DNA from: Schlesneria sphaerica
GTDB lineage: Bacteria > Planctomycetota > Planctomycetia > Planctomycetales > Planctomycetaceae
Assembly (NCBI RefSeq): GCF_044336245.1
Contig: NZ_CP172346.1
Coordinates: 2,852,001 to 2,916,000 of the forward strand
Direction of reading: 5' to 3'
Length of the DNA stretch: 64,000 nucleotides
The notes below the pieces were generated by a model. The model ran no database searches and was not told the DNA's origin. It was given only the letters and a program-made list of their open reading frames with translations. Position 1 is the stretch's first letter, and every line of letters starts with the position of its first letter. Position numbers and translations under genes: made by a program. This document shows positions 1 through 9,527 of this stretch, in pieces.

Positions 1-2623
1 CGGCGTGGAAGAAGCCGAGGGTGAACTCGCTGCCTTGATCGAGGCGCTCGACGAGCCCACCGCCCGTGACGTCACGCGCGCCTTCAGCATCTTCTTCGAT
101 CTGGCCAACATCGCAGAGGATCGGCACCGGGTGAGGATTCTGCGCTCACGAGAGCTGGAGCGCCATCCACAACCTCGCAGTGAGTCGATCGGAGAGGCGA
201 TTGCGAAATTGAAGGGAGCGGGCTTCACGCCGGTCGAAACGCAGTCGGCACTCGATCGCCTGGCGATCGAACTGGTCTTTACGGCGCACCCCAGCGAGGC
301 CAAGCGTCGCAGCCTGCGCGTGAAGCTGCGCCGCATGCGACAGGCTCTTGAGGACCTCGACCTGGCGGACCTGCTGCCTCGTGAGCGCCAGAAACTGGAA
401 AACCTGCTGCGCACCGAGATGACGGCGCTCTGGCAGACCGAGTTTCTGCGTCCCAACCGTCCGACGGTCCTGCAGGAAGTTCGCCGGGGATTGACGATTG
501 CCCCGCGCCTGTGGGAGGTCGTCCCCGGCATCTATGATGATCTGCGACGGGCCCTGGAGGTCTCTTACCCGGGAGTCGAGTTCCGTCTGCCGCTCTTCCT
601 GAAATTCGGTTCATGGATCGGCGGAGACCGAGATGGACATCCCCATGTCACCCGCGACGTCACGGCCCAGACTCTGTTGTGGCTGCGCGAGGCCGCCATC
701 GAAGCCCATTTGAAACAATGCCGGCAACTGTCCGAGTTTCTCTCAATCTCGACGAAAGAGTCCTCTCTGGGACCGCAACTGAATGACGAGTTTGATGCGG
801 CCACAAAGAAGTGGCCCGTCATTCTGGAACGTGTCCAGACGATCCCCAGCACCGAATCCTGCCGTCTCTGGCTCGCGGTGATCGAATGGCGTCTTGAACA
901 GTCGTTCGGCACTTCGATCGGCGAGAAATTGCCCGAAGGAGCCTATCGTGACGGAGCTGAACTCGAACAGGACGTCCTCAAACTGGTCAACAGTCTTGAG
1001 GGCCTGGGGACGCTGCATCTGATCCGAAACGAACTGCTCCCGTGGCTGGATCTCGTCCGCGTTTTCGGACTGCACATGAACCGACTGGATGTCCGTCAGG
1101 ATGCCCGGCGACACATCGAAGCGCTGACAGAAATCTTCGCCAAGGCGGGTATTACAGCAAACTTCGAAGCTCTTCCCGAAGAGGAACGCCAGGAAGTCCT
1201 CACGCGGACCATGCCCTGGAAAGAGGAAATCTCTCACGACGGTCTTTCACCCCATGTGGTCGAGACGCTGGAACTCTTCCGGCTGCTGCATGCAGCCATG
1301 GCCACATTCGGTCCGAGCTGCGTGGGGAGTCACATCATCAGCCTCACCAGCGCGCCCAGCGATATGCTCAGCGTACTCTGGTTGTGGCGGTGGGCTCAGT
1401 CGGTGGGCAATCCGCCAGGGACCGACGTCGCCAACCTGGAAGACCAGTTAGCGATCGCACCCCTGTTCGAAAAGATTGGTGATTTGAGACGCGGACCAGA
1501 AACACTGGAAGCGATTCTCAAGCACCCTGTCTACGCCTCGCACGTGCAAAAGCTCGGGTCACGCCAGATCGTGATGGTCGGATATTCGGACAGCACCAAA
1601 GATGGTGGATACTTGGCCGCCTGCTGGGGACTCTATCGATCCCAAAGCGAACTGCAGCGTACGGCCGATCGCTACGGCGTCAAATTGACCTTCTTCCATG
1701 GCCGGGGTGGTTCGCTGGGGCGAGGCGGGGGACCGGCAGCTCGTGGAATTTATTCGCTCCCCCCCGAAGCACTCGACGGCAGCCTCAGACTGACCGAACA
1801 GGGCGAAGTCCTCGCCGAACGCTACGACGATGACCAGATCGCGTATCGGCATCTGGAACAGGTCACGTCCGCCACGCTATTGGCCAGTGCACTTCCCGCA
1901 CGCACGGCCAAGCCCGCATGGTCAGTCATCATGGAGCAACTCTCGCGGCGTTCTTATCAGGCCTACCGCGAACTGGTGGACCAGCCAGGTTTCATCGAGT
2001 TCTTCAGCTCGGCCACACCAATCGATGAGATTGAAAGCCTCAACATCGGCTCACGACCGGCCCGACGCCGTGGTGAACGGACGTTGGCGGATCTGCGGGC
2101 AATCCCCTGGGTCTTCTCATGGACGCAGAATCGATCGATGATCCCCGCCTGGTATGGCTTGGGCACCGCATTGACCGAAGTACTGGAAGAACGCCCCAAC
2201 GACTGGCAGACTCTCTACGAGATGTACCGTCAGTGGCCGTTCTTTCAGGCAACCATCGAGAACGCTGCTCTGGCACTGGCCAAAGCGGACGAATTCATCT
2301 CATCCCGCTATGCCGATCTTGTCCAGAACACCGAAGTCAGGGACCTGCTCGGGGGATTGATCGATGTCGAACGGGATCGATCACGGAAGACGATTCTCGC
2401 CCTCACCGGGGGAACAGATTTGCTATCGGCCACTCCATGGCTGCAAGCATCAATTGACGCGCGCAATCCCTACATTGACCCTCTGAATCTCATTCAGATT
2501 GAACTCGTGCAGCGCCGCAGAAGCCTGCCCGCAGACACGCCCCCTGAAGACGCCGAGCGACTGGGAGGATTGCTGCGTCTGACCGTCCAGGGGATTGCCG
2601 CCGGAATGCGGACCACCGGTTGA
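1..2623 (+). CDS. ppc: Phosphoenolpyruvate carboxylase, 5' end cut by window edge
   Basis: Carboxylates phosphoenolpyruvate with bicarbonate to oxaloacetate, the anaplerotic feed of the TCA cycle in the cytoplasm. About 870 residues are visible. The catalytic-His motif VFTAHPSEA lies near residue 95 of the visible frame, GYSDSTKDGG near 526, the glycine-rich loop HGRGGSLGRGGG near 565, and the family C-terminus ends GIAAGMRTTG. A GTG at position 5 could be read as a start, but the usual first 50-60 residues of the family (the LGxxLGxVI region) are missing, so the gene most likely begins upstream of the window. No operon partner is visible downstream; the next gene is convergent. Confidence 0.95.
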   Translation, partial: GVEEAEGELAALIEALDEPTARDVTRAFSIFFDLANIAEDRHRVRILRSRELERHPQPRSESIGEAIAKLKGAGFTPVETQSALDRLAIELVFTAHPSEAKRRSLRVKLRRMRQALEDLDLADLLPRERQKLENLLRTEMTALWQTEFLRPNRPTVLQEVRRGLTIAPRLWEVVPGIYDDLRRALEVSYPGVEFRLPLFLKFGSWIGGDRDGHPHVTRDVTAQTLLWLREAAIEAHLKQCRQLSEFLSISTKESSLGPQLNDEFDAATKKWPVILERVQTIPSTESCRLWLAVIEWRLEQSFGTSIGEKLPEGAYRDGAELEQDVLKLVNSLEGLGTLHLIRNELLPWLDLVRVFGLHMNRLDVRQDARRHIEALTEIFAKAGITANFEALPEEERQEVLTRTMPWKEEISHDGLSPHVVETLELFRLLHAAMATFGPSCVGSHIISLTSAPSDMLSVLWLWRWAQSVGNPPGTDVANLEDQLAIAPLFEKIGDLRRGPETLEAILKHPVYASHVQKLGSRQIVMVGYSDSTKDGGYLAACWGLYRSQSELQRTADRYGVKLTFFHGRGGSLGRGGGPAARGIYSLPPEALDGSLRLTEQGEVLAERYDDDQIAYRHLEQVTSATLLASALPARTAKPAWSVIMEQLSRRSYQAYRELVDQPGFIEFFSSATPIDEIESLNIGSRPARRRGERTLADLRAIPWVFSWTQNRSMIPAWYGLGTALTEVLEERPNDWQTLYEMYRQWPFFQATIENAALALAKADEFISSRYADLVQNTEVRDLLGGLIDVERDRSRKTILALTGGTDLLSATPWLQASIDARNPYIDPLNLIQIELVQRRRSLPADTPPEDAERLGGLLRLTVQGIAAGMRTTG

Positions 2624-2775
2624 TTCAGCGAGTTCCTCTGCAACCTCACCAGCAGGGGCTGATCGCAATCTCGGGTCGCCCCGGTTGTCGCGTCTTCGTG
2701 GCGACCGGGGCGGCGCAGCCGCAAGAGATTCCTCAACACCCTCAACGCCGTTCTTAGTCACCCCGTTCCCCGTCA

Positions 2776-2820
2776 CCGTGCACCAGCCCACCGTGCACCA
2801 GCCCACCGTGCACCAGCCCA
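2776..2820. repeat. 15-bp tandem repeat, three perfect copies
   Basis: The unit CCGTGCACCAGCCCA occurs three times without mismatch between the ends of the convergent ppc and sulfotransferase genes. It is a short minisatellite-type repeat. No coding role is supported, and the 286-bp gap holds nothing else I recognise. Confidence 0.9.
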
Positions 2821-2909
2821 CCCGGCCTGGCTCACGACGACTTTTGCCAAGTCACGGAATTCATCACGCAATCGGGAAAACCCGGCAAGAGAGCCTCCAG
2901 GACCGAGGG

Positions 2910-3827
2910 TTATGCTGCCGCGCGACGTCGAGGCAATTCCTTCTGGCCAGCAGTCGTGAAGAGACTCATCTGCAACCGCCAGAAATCCGTCGGCTTGCCA
3001 TAGAATTCGAGGAATTGACGAGCGTCGTCGCCAACCTGTTCCAGCACCCACGCACGCGTCGCTGCCGGCCATTCGATCGGGCTGCGGAACTTCTGCCGCA
3101 GTCCCAGGCGTTTCATCATCCAGTTCCGGGTCGCCTCGGGGAGCTGATTCCAGCAGGGGCTGGCGAAACGGTTCGACTTGAGGAAGTGCAGAACTTTCGA
3201 ATCTTGTCGTTTTGACTGGCCGGAATTGAGTCGAATATTGGTCGATTCGATCTGAACACCCGGATCGACACCCAGAAATTCAAAGCATCGGGCGAGTTCC
3301 GTGGCGGGATCCCTTTCCAGATCCTCCAGGAACATCACCTTGATCTGAGAATCGGAAAACTTGCGGCGGAAGGTCTGAATCCGCTGCCAGTACAGCGTAT
3401 CCTTGAGCATGTTGGGAAGGGTCCTGAGTGCCTCATCGATCCGCGCCGGGGGTTCAATCCCGTACTTGTATCCGCTGTCATGCATCTCCCGGAAACTCGA
3501 TTCCAACCGGGCAAACGGGTCACGCGCGATAAAGATCAGGCGAACGTCAGGAAAATATTCCATCAAACGGTCGACGACGACTTCGCCATATTCTTCCGTC
3601 GAGTAGACGGTACTCCCTTCTCCGTGCAGTCGTTTTTCCGCGACACCATCAAACAGCTTCCAGTAAGAATCCCACCCACGATGGTACTCGTTGGCAAAAA
3701 AACTGGGTTCCTTCATGATGGCATCGTGCGGATTGGGGATCCCGATTTCCGGATGCTCGGCGAGCATTGCACAAAGCGATGTCGTGCCACATTTGCTGAA
3801 GCCCGGGACAATAAAATCAATCTTCAT
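2910..3827 (-). CDS. Sulfotransferase family protein
   Basis: Predicted PAPS-dependent sulfotransferase of about 305 residues. The N-terminus has the 5'-phosphosulfate binding loop PGFSKCGTTSL at residues 7-17. The 3'-phosphate binding segment IARDPFARLESSF, with its Arg and Ser, lies near residue 90. Start chosen at the ATG giving MKIDFIVPGF, because the upstream in-frame extension lacks conservation and the PAPS loop normally sits within about 10 residues of the start. It is the last gene of a minus-strand run of glycosyltransferase, methyltransferase and ABC exporter genes, so sulfation of a surface glycan is the likely role (inference). The acceptor cannot be named from sequence. Confidence 0.85.
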   Translation of the reverse strand: MKIDFIVPGFSKCGTTSLCAMLAEHPEIGIPNPHDAIMKEPSFFANEYHRGWDSYWKLFDGVAEKRLHGEGSTVYSTEEYGEVVVDRLMEYFPDVRLIFIARDPFARLESSFREMHDSGYKYGIEPPARIDEALRTLPNMLKDTLYWQRIQTFRRKFSDSQIKVMFLEDLERDPATELARCFEFLGVDPGVQIESTNIRLNSGQSKRQDSKVLHFLKSNRFASPCWNQLPEATRNWMMKRLGLRQKFRSPIEWPAATRAWVLEQVGDDARQFLEFYGKPTDFWRLQMSLFTTAGQKELPRRRAAA

Positions 3828-3885
3828 CGGTTCAGCACCTTCAAAGTAGAGCACGACAAAACAAAGTACAGCGATGTCGGACGCG

Positions 3886-5403
3886 CTACGCCGCGCGTCG
3901 GGCTTTGATCTGTGGTGTTACTTCCAGATTCGCCGCTGCAACCGTCGAATCCAAAGCGACGCTCAGGCGGCTCCAGACGGCTTCCGAACTGGCCCATCCA
4001 TTCATTCGTTCCCGGGCTCGTGTGGACATCGCCCTGTAAGCATCCGGATCCGATTTGGCCATTCGGTAACTGGCCCGGATCTGCTTCACCAGCGACGGCC
4101 AGACAATTCTCGCCCAGGTGGTCCGACAACGCAGTTCGGGATCATGCGGGAAGGCGGCTGGTTCAGGGTGCGATTCGACCACGAAGCCGACTTGATCGTC
4201 GAAGTAGTCGGCAATGGCCGTATGACAGGGTGAAATTGCGGGCCGGGCGGCCGCCAGGTAATTCATCAGCGGCAGGCAGTTTCCTTCCGCACGGGTTGTC
4301 TGAATGTAGAACGTACTGGCGGCGGCCAGGTCATGCAGTTGGCTTTCCGTCAGGAATTCCGTGATGAAGATCAACTTACAGCGATGAGGAATATTCCGGT
4401 CGCGGTAGTAATCGAGAATCCCTTGCGCCGCATCAGGGCGGCTGGCGGCCAGCTTGACCACCAGCGTTGCATCTTTGCAATCTCCCAGCGCCATCAGGAA
4501 GCCGGTGAGAAGGTCCGACCAGTTCTTCCGACCGTCCTGCGGATTGAAGATGCTGGTGTAAACAATTCCCGACAACTCAATCTCGGGACTGGTACGATAA
4601 AGAGTCGAAAGCTTCGTCGGCCTCAGAGTCGCATGGTACCCCGCCTTCAACGCACGCTGACATCGCTCGTAACGCTCGTAGAGCGACGAACCAACCACAG
4701 AACGAGTCACATTGCGAATTCCAGCTTCAATCGCCAGCCCCCATCGCTTCAGCCCCGAAGGAGGCGGCTTGGTCTGCTGTCGAGCAGGTAACCGACGAAC
4801 CTTTTCGGGTGTCGCCGGGATGTCCTGGGGCAGAACCATGGCCGGGATTTCCATGCTGACAGACTGCTGTGGCGCCCATTCTCGAAGTTCGAAGTAGGGG
4901 TCCGGTGTTGGAACAGGAACGATGTGCATGGGCACTGTGATCCCCGCATTTCGAAGTGCGTCGAACGTGAACGGCCCTCCGACGAAGACCGCCTTGCATT
5001 GGGCAGCCACATCGGGCCACTTATTCTGAGGATTGTCGTCGAATGCCTCATTGGGAATGTCCGGAAATTCCCAGGCGGGGACGACAATGTTCGGAGCGGA
5101 TTCCGTCAGGCAGACATCCTGAAACGGCAGGATACTGACATGAACGGGTTCCAGATTTCGATTCCGCATTTCCTGGATGGCCGCTTCCAGATTGTTGCGG
5201 GGATCGGGAATGACATAGACCTCGCCCCAGCGGCTGAGCAGTGGAATGAACAGGTTCGCCACGATGTCGTGGGAATAACCCGCGATACCCAGGTTCAGCC
5301 CCTTGCAAGCACCCGTATTGTAAGACGTCAGCAGCACGGCCATCCGTTTCGCTGCAGGAGCGTCTGCAGGGTGATTGTGAGTCGTCACGTCAGTGCAGTC
5401 CAT
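3886..5403 (-). CDS. Glycosyltransferase, GT4-like (family 1 group)
   Basis: About 505 residues. The N-terminal half begins with a strand and loop (AVLLTSYNTGACKGLN) typical of a GT-B donor/acceptor fold. The C-terminal half has the retaining-glycosyltransferase signature region: FITEFLTESQLHDLAAAS, then TTRAEGNCLPLMNYLAAARP with its Glu and the Gly-x-x-Leu-Pro nucleotide-sugar loop. An ATG 20 codons downstream (MAVLLTSYN) is an alternative start; no clear ribosome binding site separates them. It lies 58 bp before the sulfotransferase and 93 bp after the methyltransferase on the same strand, consistent with an operon. Donor and acceptor sugars are unknown. Confidence 0.8.
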   Translation of the reverse strand: MDCTDVTTHNHPADAPAAKRMAVLLTSYNTGACKGLNLGIAGYSHDIVANLFIPLLSRWGEVYVIPDPRNNLEAAIQEMRNRNLEPVHVSILPFQDVCLTESAPNIVVPAWEFPDIPNEAFDDNPQNKWPDVAAQCKAVFVGGPFTFDALRNAGITVPMHIVPVPTPDPYFELREWAPQQSVSMEIPAMVLPQDIPATPEKVRRLPARQQTKPPPSGLKRWGLAIEAGIRNVTRSVVGSSLYERYERCQRALKAGYHATLRPTKLSTLYRTSPEIELSGIVYTSIFNPQDGRKNWSDLLTGFLMALGDCKDATLVVKLAASRPDAAQGILDYYRDRNIPHRCKLIFITEFLTESQLHDLAAASTFYIQTTRAEGNCLPLMNYLAAARPAISPCHTAIADYFDDQVGFVVESHPEPAAFPHDPELRCRTTWARIVWPSLVKQIRASYRMAKSDPDAYRAMSTRARERMNGWASSEAVWSRLSVALDSTVAAANLEVTPQIKARRAA

Positions 5404-5496
5404 AACGGTTTGTCTCTTTCGGACAACTGCGAGAGTTAAGTGTCGGTTTCAGTGCGAGCGTTTCCGCGTCCGTGGCACAGTCCTGATCGGACACCC

Positions 5497-6342
5497 TCAT
5501 ACCGGTTTGCGGGCGATCACAACCTGGCTTTTGGGCATGAATGCGTCGAGCGCATTAATCGCGGTTTCGGCATTCGGGATCTGCAGCAGTTCGAACCAGG
5601 TCCTGGTCCAGTTTTCAAGCACCGGTCCTTGCGGGGTCATCTTCTCCTGCTGACTGGCCCAGAAGAAAATCCACCACATCGACCAGAAGAAACCGGTGTG
5701 CGTATGCTCGATCAGCTCTAACCCCGCCTGTTCGATCAGTCGATCAAATTCGTCCCGCTGGAGGATCCGGATGTGGTTCGGCTTTTCCCAGTAGATCGAC
5801 GGTGCAAATTTGGTCTGGACGGTTTCTGCAACCGGATCGGGAACGGTAATCAGGTACATGGCACCAGGCTTGCCGACACGGACAAGCTCGGAAAGAAATT
5901 GAGCCGGATCGTCGACGTGCTCCATGACCTCCATCGAAATGACTTTGGTGGCAGTCTGGTCTGCCAGAGGAAGCGGATTGGAATCGCTGACATACCCCTG
6001 GAACGGCGTCTGGGCAAACCGTTCCATCTTCCGCTTGACGTTTTCGATCCTGTCTGGATCGATATCCGTCCCGATGACTTCGGCACCAAAGGAAGCAGCA
6101 AAGGCACAGACATCGCCGAAACCGCACCCGACGTCGACCACGGTATCGTCAGCAGTAATTGAAAAGCCTCTGGCCAGTTCGCCACTGGTGCGGTTGAACC
6201 AGCCACGTCGGACGTCGTCGATTAACCCGCATTCGCCCGCTTCCACAACGCGAGGGCCGGAAGGCGGCAGTGGCTCGAGTTGCCGATACTCTGAAGTTCG
6301 TGAAAAGCACCGATTCGCGAGTTTCATTAACCGAGATGTCAT
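5497..6342 (-). CDS. SAM-dependent methyltransferase (class I)
   Basis: A 281-residue protein. The SAM-binding motif I VVDVGCGFGDVCAFAASFGAEVIGTD lies near residues 70-95, followed by an acidic post-I residue, motif VISMEVMEHVDDP and a YLITVPDP strand, as in Methyltransf_11/UbiG-type enzymes. A GGGAGG ribosome binding site precedes the ATG. The C-terminus is aromatic (FFWSMWWIFFWASQQ) and may bind membrane or a hydrophobic substrate. It sits between two glycosyltransferase genes, so methylation of a sugar or glycolipid intermediate is the likely role; the substrate is inferred from context only. Confidence 0.85.
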   Translation of the reverse strand: MTSRLMKLANRCFSRTSEYRQLEPLPPSGPRVVEAGECGLIDDVRRGWFNRTSGELARGFSITADDTVVDVGCGFGDVCAFAASFGAEVIGTDIDPDRIENVKRKMERFAQTPFQGYVSDSNPLPLADQTATKVISMEVMEHVDDPAQFLSELVRVGKPGAMYLITVPDPVAETVQTKFAPSIYWEKPNHIRILQRDEFDRLIEQAGLELIEHTHTGFFWSMWWIFFWASQQEKMTPQGPVLENWTRTWFELLQIPNAETAINALDAFMPKSQVVIARKPV

Positions 6343-6426
6343 TGTGAAGTGTCCTCCCTTGGACGCTGTTCTTCGATCACTCGTGGTCTGCGGCTTCGAC
6401 TTCCGTCGCGGTCTTCGTCACTGCGG

Positions 6427-7431
6427 TCAGTGATTCGTGGTGAGGGGCAGTCCAAATCTGCGGGTGCGTGAATCACCTTCTCGATCGAGCGTTGCGGCCA
6501 CAAATGTTCGCGAGATGCAGGGGGCAGCCACCAGACGCGCCGATTCGAGGATGCGCGTTCCGACCGTGATCAGGGGGATCATCCAGAGATCAGAACGCCG
6601 ATGATGGCGTCCGTACAAAGTGATCTGGCTCGGGTTCAAAAAGACATTGCGGAACCCGCGTGGGCGTGCCACCTGCTGGTGCGTGACATGTTCGGTGTCG
6701 TGCCCTGAGTAGGTCCCCGCCAGGTAAGCAGGCATCCGGTACACCCCCAGCCCGCCAAAACTGCACATTACCGGAACCAGGGGTTCGCCGCGCTGCCAGC
6801 TCATGTAGTTCACTTCTGCAGTGGAGAGCTGAGTGAAGTTTTCATCGTTGCGGAAGGCCCAGGCGTCGTACTGCAGGAACGCATTCAACGCGATGCCACA
6901 CCGGCGCAGAATCAGGCCATTTGACCCCACGAAATCCCAGTTCTCATGACCGAACGTGTTCGCGACGCCATCGTCGCTCCAGCCGTATTCCAGGTCTGTA
7001 TCCACGACGATCACATGGTCATAGTCAGCATACTTTTCGCGAATGAGGTTGAGACATTCATTCCGATAACGGGCCATTCGCTCGGCACGTTTCAGACAGC
7101 GGGCACAGGGATTCACCGGGTCGCCCAGTTGTTCGACCGTGATATCGACTTTCGGGTTCGCCTGGGCCCACTCCTGCAGCAAAGGCTTGGTATTGTCCGT
7201 CGAATCATTCTCGTAGATGACCACGCGATAGTCCGCGAACATGGTCCCCAGTCGCTCGATGCGAGCGATGGATTTGGGCAGGATCTTTTCGACATTGCGT
7301 GCCAATCCGCAGATCACCGCCCGGCTCCGCGCCATCCGCTGCCGCCCGGTCGCGACTCGTTCGAGATAGCTGGAGAGATACTCTTGCGCGACGGGAATAT
7401 CAGCCAGTGAGAACGAGAAATCCTTGTCCAT
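6427..7431 (-). CDS. Glycosyltransferase, GT-A fold (mannosyltransferase-like)
   Basis: A 334-residue protein with a GT-A nucleotide-sugar fold: an opening strand AVICGLARNVEKILP, then VVIYENDSTDNT, typical of the donor-binding first half, and a DxD-type metal site in VIVVDTDLEYGW near residue 150. The middle has several Cys residues (CARCLKRAER). The organisation resembles eukaryote-like CMT1/GT69-type mannosyltransferases found in planctomycetes, but the family call is from memory and tentative. It lies between the ABC exporter and the methyltransferase on the same strand. Likely transfers one sugar of the glycan built by this cluster (inference). Confidence 0.7.
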   Translation of the reverse strand: MDKDFSFSLADIPVAQEYLSSYLERVATGRQRMARSRAVICGLARNVEKILPKSIARIERLGTMFADYRVVIYENDSTDNTKPLLQEWAQANPKVDITVEQLGDPVNPCARCLKRAERMARYRNECLNLIREKYADYDHVIVVDTDLEYGWSDDGVANTFGHENWDFVGSNGLILRRCGIALNAFLQYDAWAFRNDENFTQLSTAEVNYMSWQRGEPLVPVMCSFGGLGVYRMPAYLAGTYSGHDTEHVTHQQVARPRGFRNVFLNPSQITLYGRHHRRSDLWMIPLITVGTRILESARLVAAPCISRTFVAATLDREGDSRTRRFGLPLTTNH

Positions 7432-7589
7432 TATTTGACTTCCAAGATCAGGTGTAATGGCCGCGATGATCGCGGCAGACTGGTCTTTGCGAGCAAGAAC
7501 ATAAACGGCCCCTGCAGAGCCGCAGACAGGTTCACGACAAGGCTTTTATAAATCTGACAAGAGCACCGAAAACGCATACGTGCGGGAAA

Positions 7590-9527
7590 TCAGGCGGCGC
7601 GATTGACGGTATGGGTGACGTCTTTCACATCGCCCCGGTCGACTTGAATAATGCGAGTCGCAAGTTCGAGAGTACTCTGACGGTGAGTAATCATGATCAG
7701 GGTCTTATCTTTGGCATGAAGCAACAATGCTTCATGGATCAGCTTTTCACTTTCCACATCAATCTGGTTGGTCGCTTCATCCAGAATCAGGATCTCGGAA
7801 TTACGCAAGAGGGCCCTGGCCAATGCGATTCGCTGCCGCTGCCCCCCACTCAAACGCTGACCGTTCGGCCCGACATTCGTGTAGTAACCCCAGGAGAACT
7901 CGGAAATAAACTCGTCAGCCCGCGCTTTTTTGGCTGCCTCAACAACCTCAGCGTCTGTAGCATCCCAGCGGCCATAACGAATGTTGTGCAGAACGGTTTC
8001 GTTAAAGAAATCCGATTGCTGCGAGACGATGGCGATCCGGCTGCGAATGTCATTCAGAGCCAGATCGCACAACGGGATACCATCCATCGTGACGGCCCCC
8101 TTCTGCGGATCATAGAAGCGACATAGCAGGTTCATCAGCGTGCTTTTGCCGCCGCCGTTGGGACCAATGACAGCAAGCCGCTCTCCGAACGGAATCGTCA
8201 GGTTGACGTTCTTCAGAACTTCGTGAATCCCATCATAACTGAACGTGACGTTCTTGAATTCAATCGTCCGATGCGGGATTGAGATCGTCGTTGCTTCAGG
8301 CGGATCCACAATGCGGGACTGAGCATCCAGGAGTGGATAGAGCAGGTTTGCCGCAGCAGAACCGGAATTAATTCCACCAATGACCCCCGACAGCTTTCGA
8401 AGTGGTTCCGTCGCACCGACAAGTAATCCAAACACCACGGTCAGCTCTGTGACACTCATCGGATCGACCGTCATCCGGATACCGAAGATGTGTGTCTTCT
8501 GGCTGATGACAAGATAGGCAGCAACCCCCAGTCCTGTGCAGAGGGCCGACATACCGAAGACTTCGGTAATGGGATTGGCCAGGGCGTTATAAAAACTCCC
8601 CAGGACCCCCATGCGTCGCATTTGTTTTGTCGATTTCCGAAAGCGTTCACGTTCATAGGGTTCCATCGTGTTCGCCTGCACTGTCTGCAGAGCCCCAAAC
8701 ACTTCCAGAATCACATGATGGAACCCCAGGGAGCGATCGAGGGCCTGCCGCGCAAGTCCCCGGATTCGACGATTGAGCCAGACCATCAGCACGACCATCA
8801 GGGGCGCGAAGATCATTGAAGCGAGTGTGACCCGCCACGACACAATCATGGCCAGTGTCAGGCAACTGAGAATCCGTAGCGGTTCGGCGACGAGTCCCCC
8901 GTAGAACGCGGTGATCCCCTGCGCCAGACCGTCAGTCGTATGAGTGATATAGGCCATGAAACCACTGATTCCCAAGTGGTTAAAGCCTGTACGGTCCATC
9001 GTTACCGCCTTGCTGAAGATTCGCATGCGGACTTCGCGGGCGATACTCTGCGAGACATAGTTGACCAGCACCACGTTCGCCATGCCGAAGATCTGCTTGA
9101 GTAACGTTCCCGCAACGACGAGTACCAGCACGAGAATGACGGTGTTAAAGGGATCCGTCGGCAGCCACGCTTCCAGCCAGGGCTGCAGTCGCTCACGCGA
9201 TTGCAAGTTGACCTGTTCGGCCATCAGCTTGGTCTGCAGCATATCACGCTTGAGTCGCATCGAGAGATAGTGCTCATCGTTCTGGGGTGGCAGAACGACC
9301 GCTTCAACCTCGGCAGCCAGCGTATTGACTTTATCTCGAACCGCTTCAGTCCGTTTGATATTCCATTGTTGAAGCGTGTCACCGTGGATTGTCGTTTCAA
9401 TCACGGGAAAGAGCGCAATGATGTTAGCGCCCCAGAGAAAGGCCATCGCAAATGAGCACAGGATGCCAATGCTTAACGTCAACCAGTGACGCCATGCCTC
9501 GCGCAGTGCCCGACAATAGTTCTTCAT
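7590..9527 (-). CDS. ABC transporter, fused permease-ATPase (MsbA/type IV exporter-like)
   Basis: A 645-residue half-transporter. TM1 is at about 17-40. A charged segment of about 85 residues (41-125) then precedes TM2, much longer than the short TM1-TM2 loop of typical exporters. The remaining transmembrane helices lead to the nucleotide-binding domain from about 425: Walker A GPNGGGKST near 452, signature LSGGQRQRIALARALL near 557, Walker B ILILDEA near 578 and switch His in MITHRQ. First gene of the minus-strand glycan cluster, so probably a flippase/exporter for the glycolipid or glycan made by the genes downstream (inference). Third Gly in Walker A (GGGKS) is where Ser/Ala/Cys is more usual. 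Confidence 0.9.
   Translation of the reverse strand: MKNYCRALREAWRHWLTLSIGILCSFAMAFLWGANIIALFPVIETTIHGDTLQQWNIKRTEAVRDKVNTLAAEVEAVVLPPQNDEHYLSMRLKRDMLQTKLMAEQVNLQSRERLQPWLEAWLPTDPFNTVILVLVLVVAGTLLKQIFGMANVVLVNYVSQSIAREVRMRIFSKAVTMDRTGFNHLGISGFMAYITHTTDGLAQGITAFYGGLVAEPLRILSCLTLAMIVSWRVTLASMIFAPLMVVLMVWLNRRIRGLARQALDRSLGFHHVILEVFGALQTVQANTMEPYERERFRKSTKQMRRMGVLGSFYNALANPITEVFGMSALCTGLGVAAYLVISQKTHIFGIRMTVDPMSVTELTVVFGLLVGATEPLRKLSGVIGGINSGSAAANLLYPLLDAQSRIVDPPEATTISIPHRTIEFKNVTFSYDGIHEVLKNVNLTIPFGERLAVIGPNGGGKSTLMNLLCRFYDPQKGAVTMDGIPLCDLALNDIRSRIAIVSQQSDFFNETVLHNIRYGRWDATDAEVVEAAKKARADEFISEFSWGYYTNVGPNGQRLSGGQRQRIALARALLRNSEILILDEATNQIDVESEKLIHEALLLHAKDKTLIMITHRQSTLELATRIIQVDRGDVKDVTHTVNRAA

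Noticed and set aside
2450..2821. Minus frame containing GWCTVGWCTV repeats
   Set aside because: Translation of the 15-bp tandem repeat, with no support as a gene.
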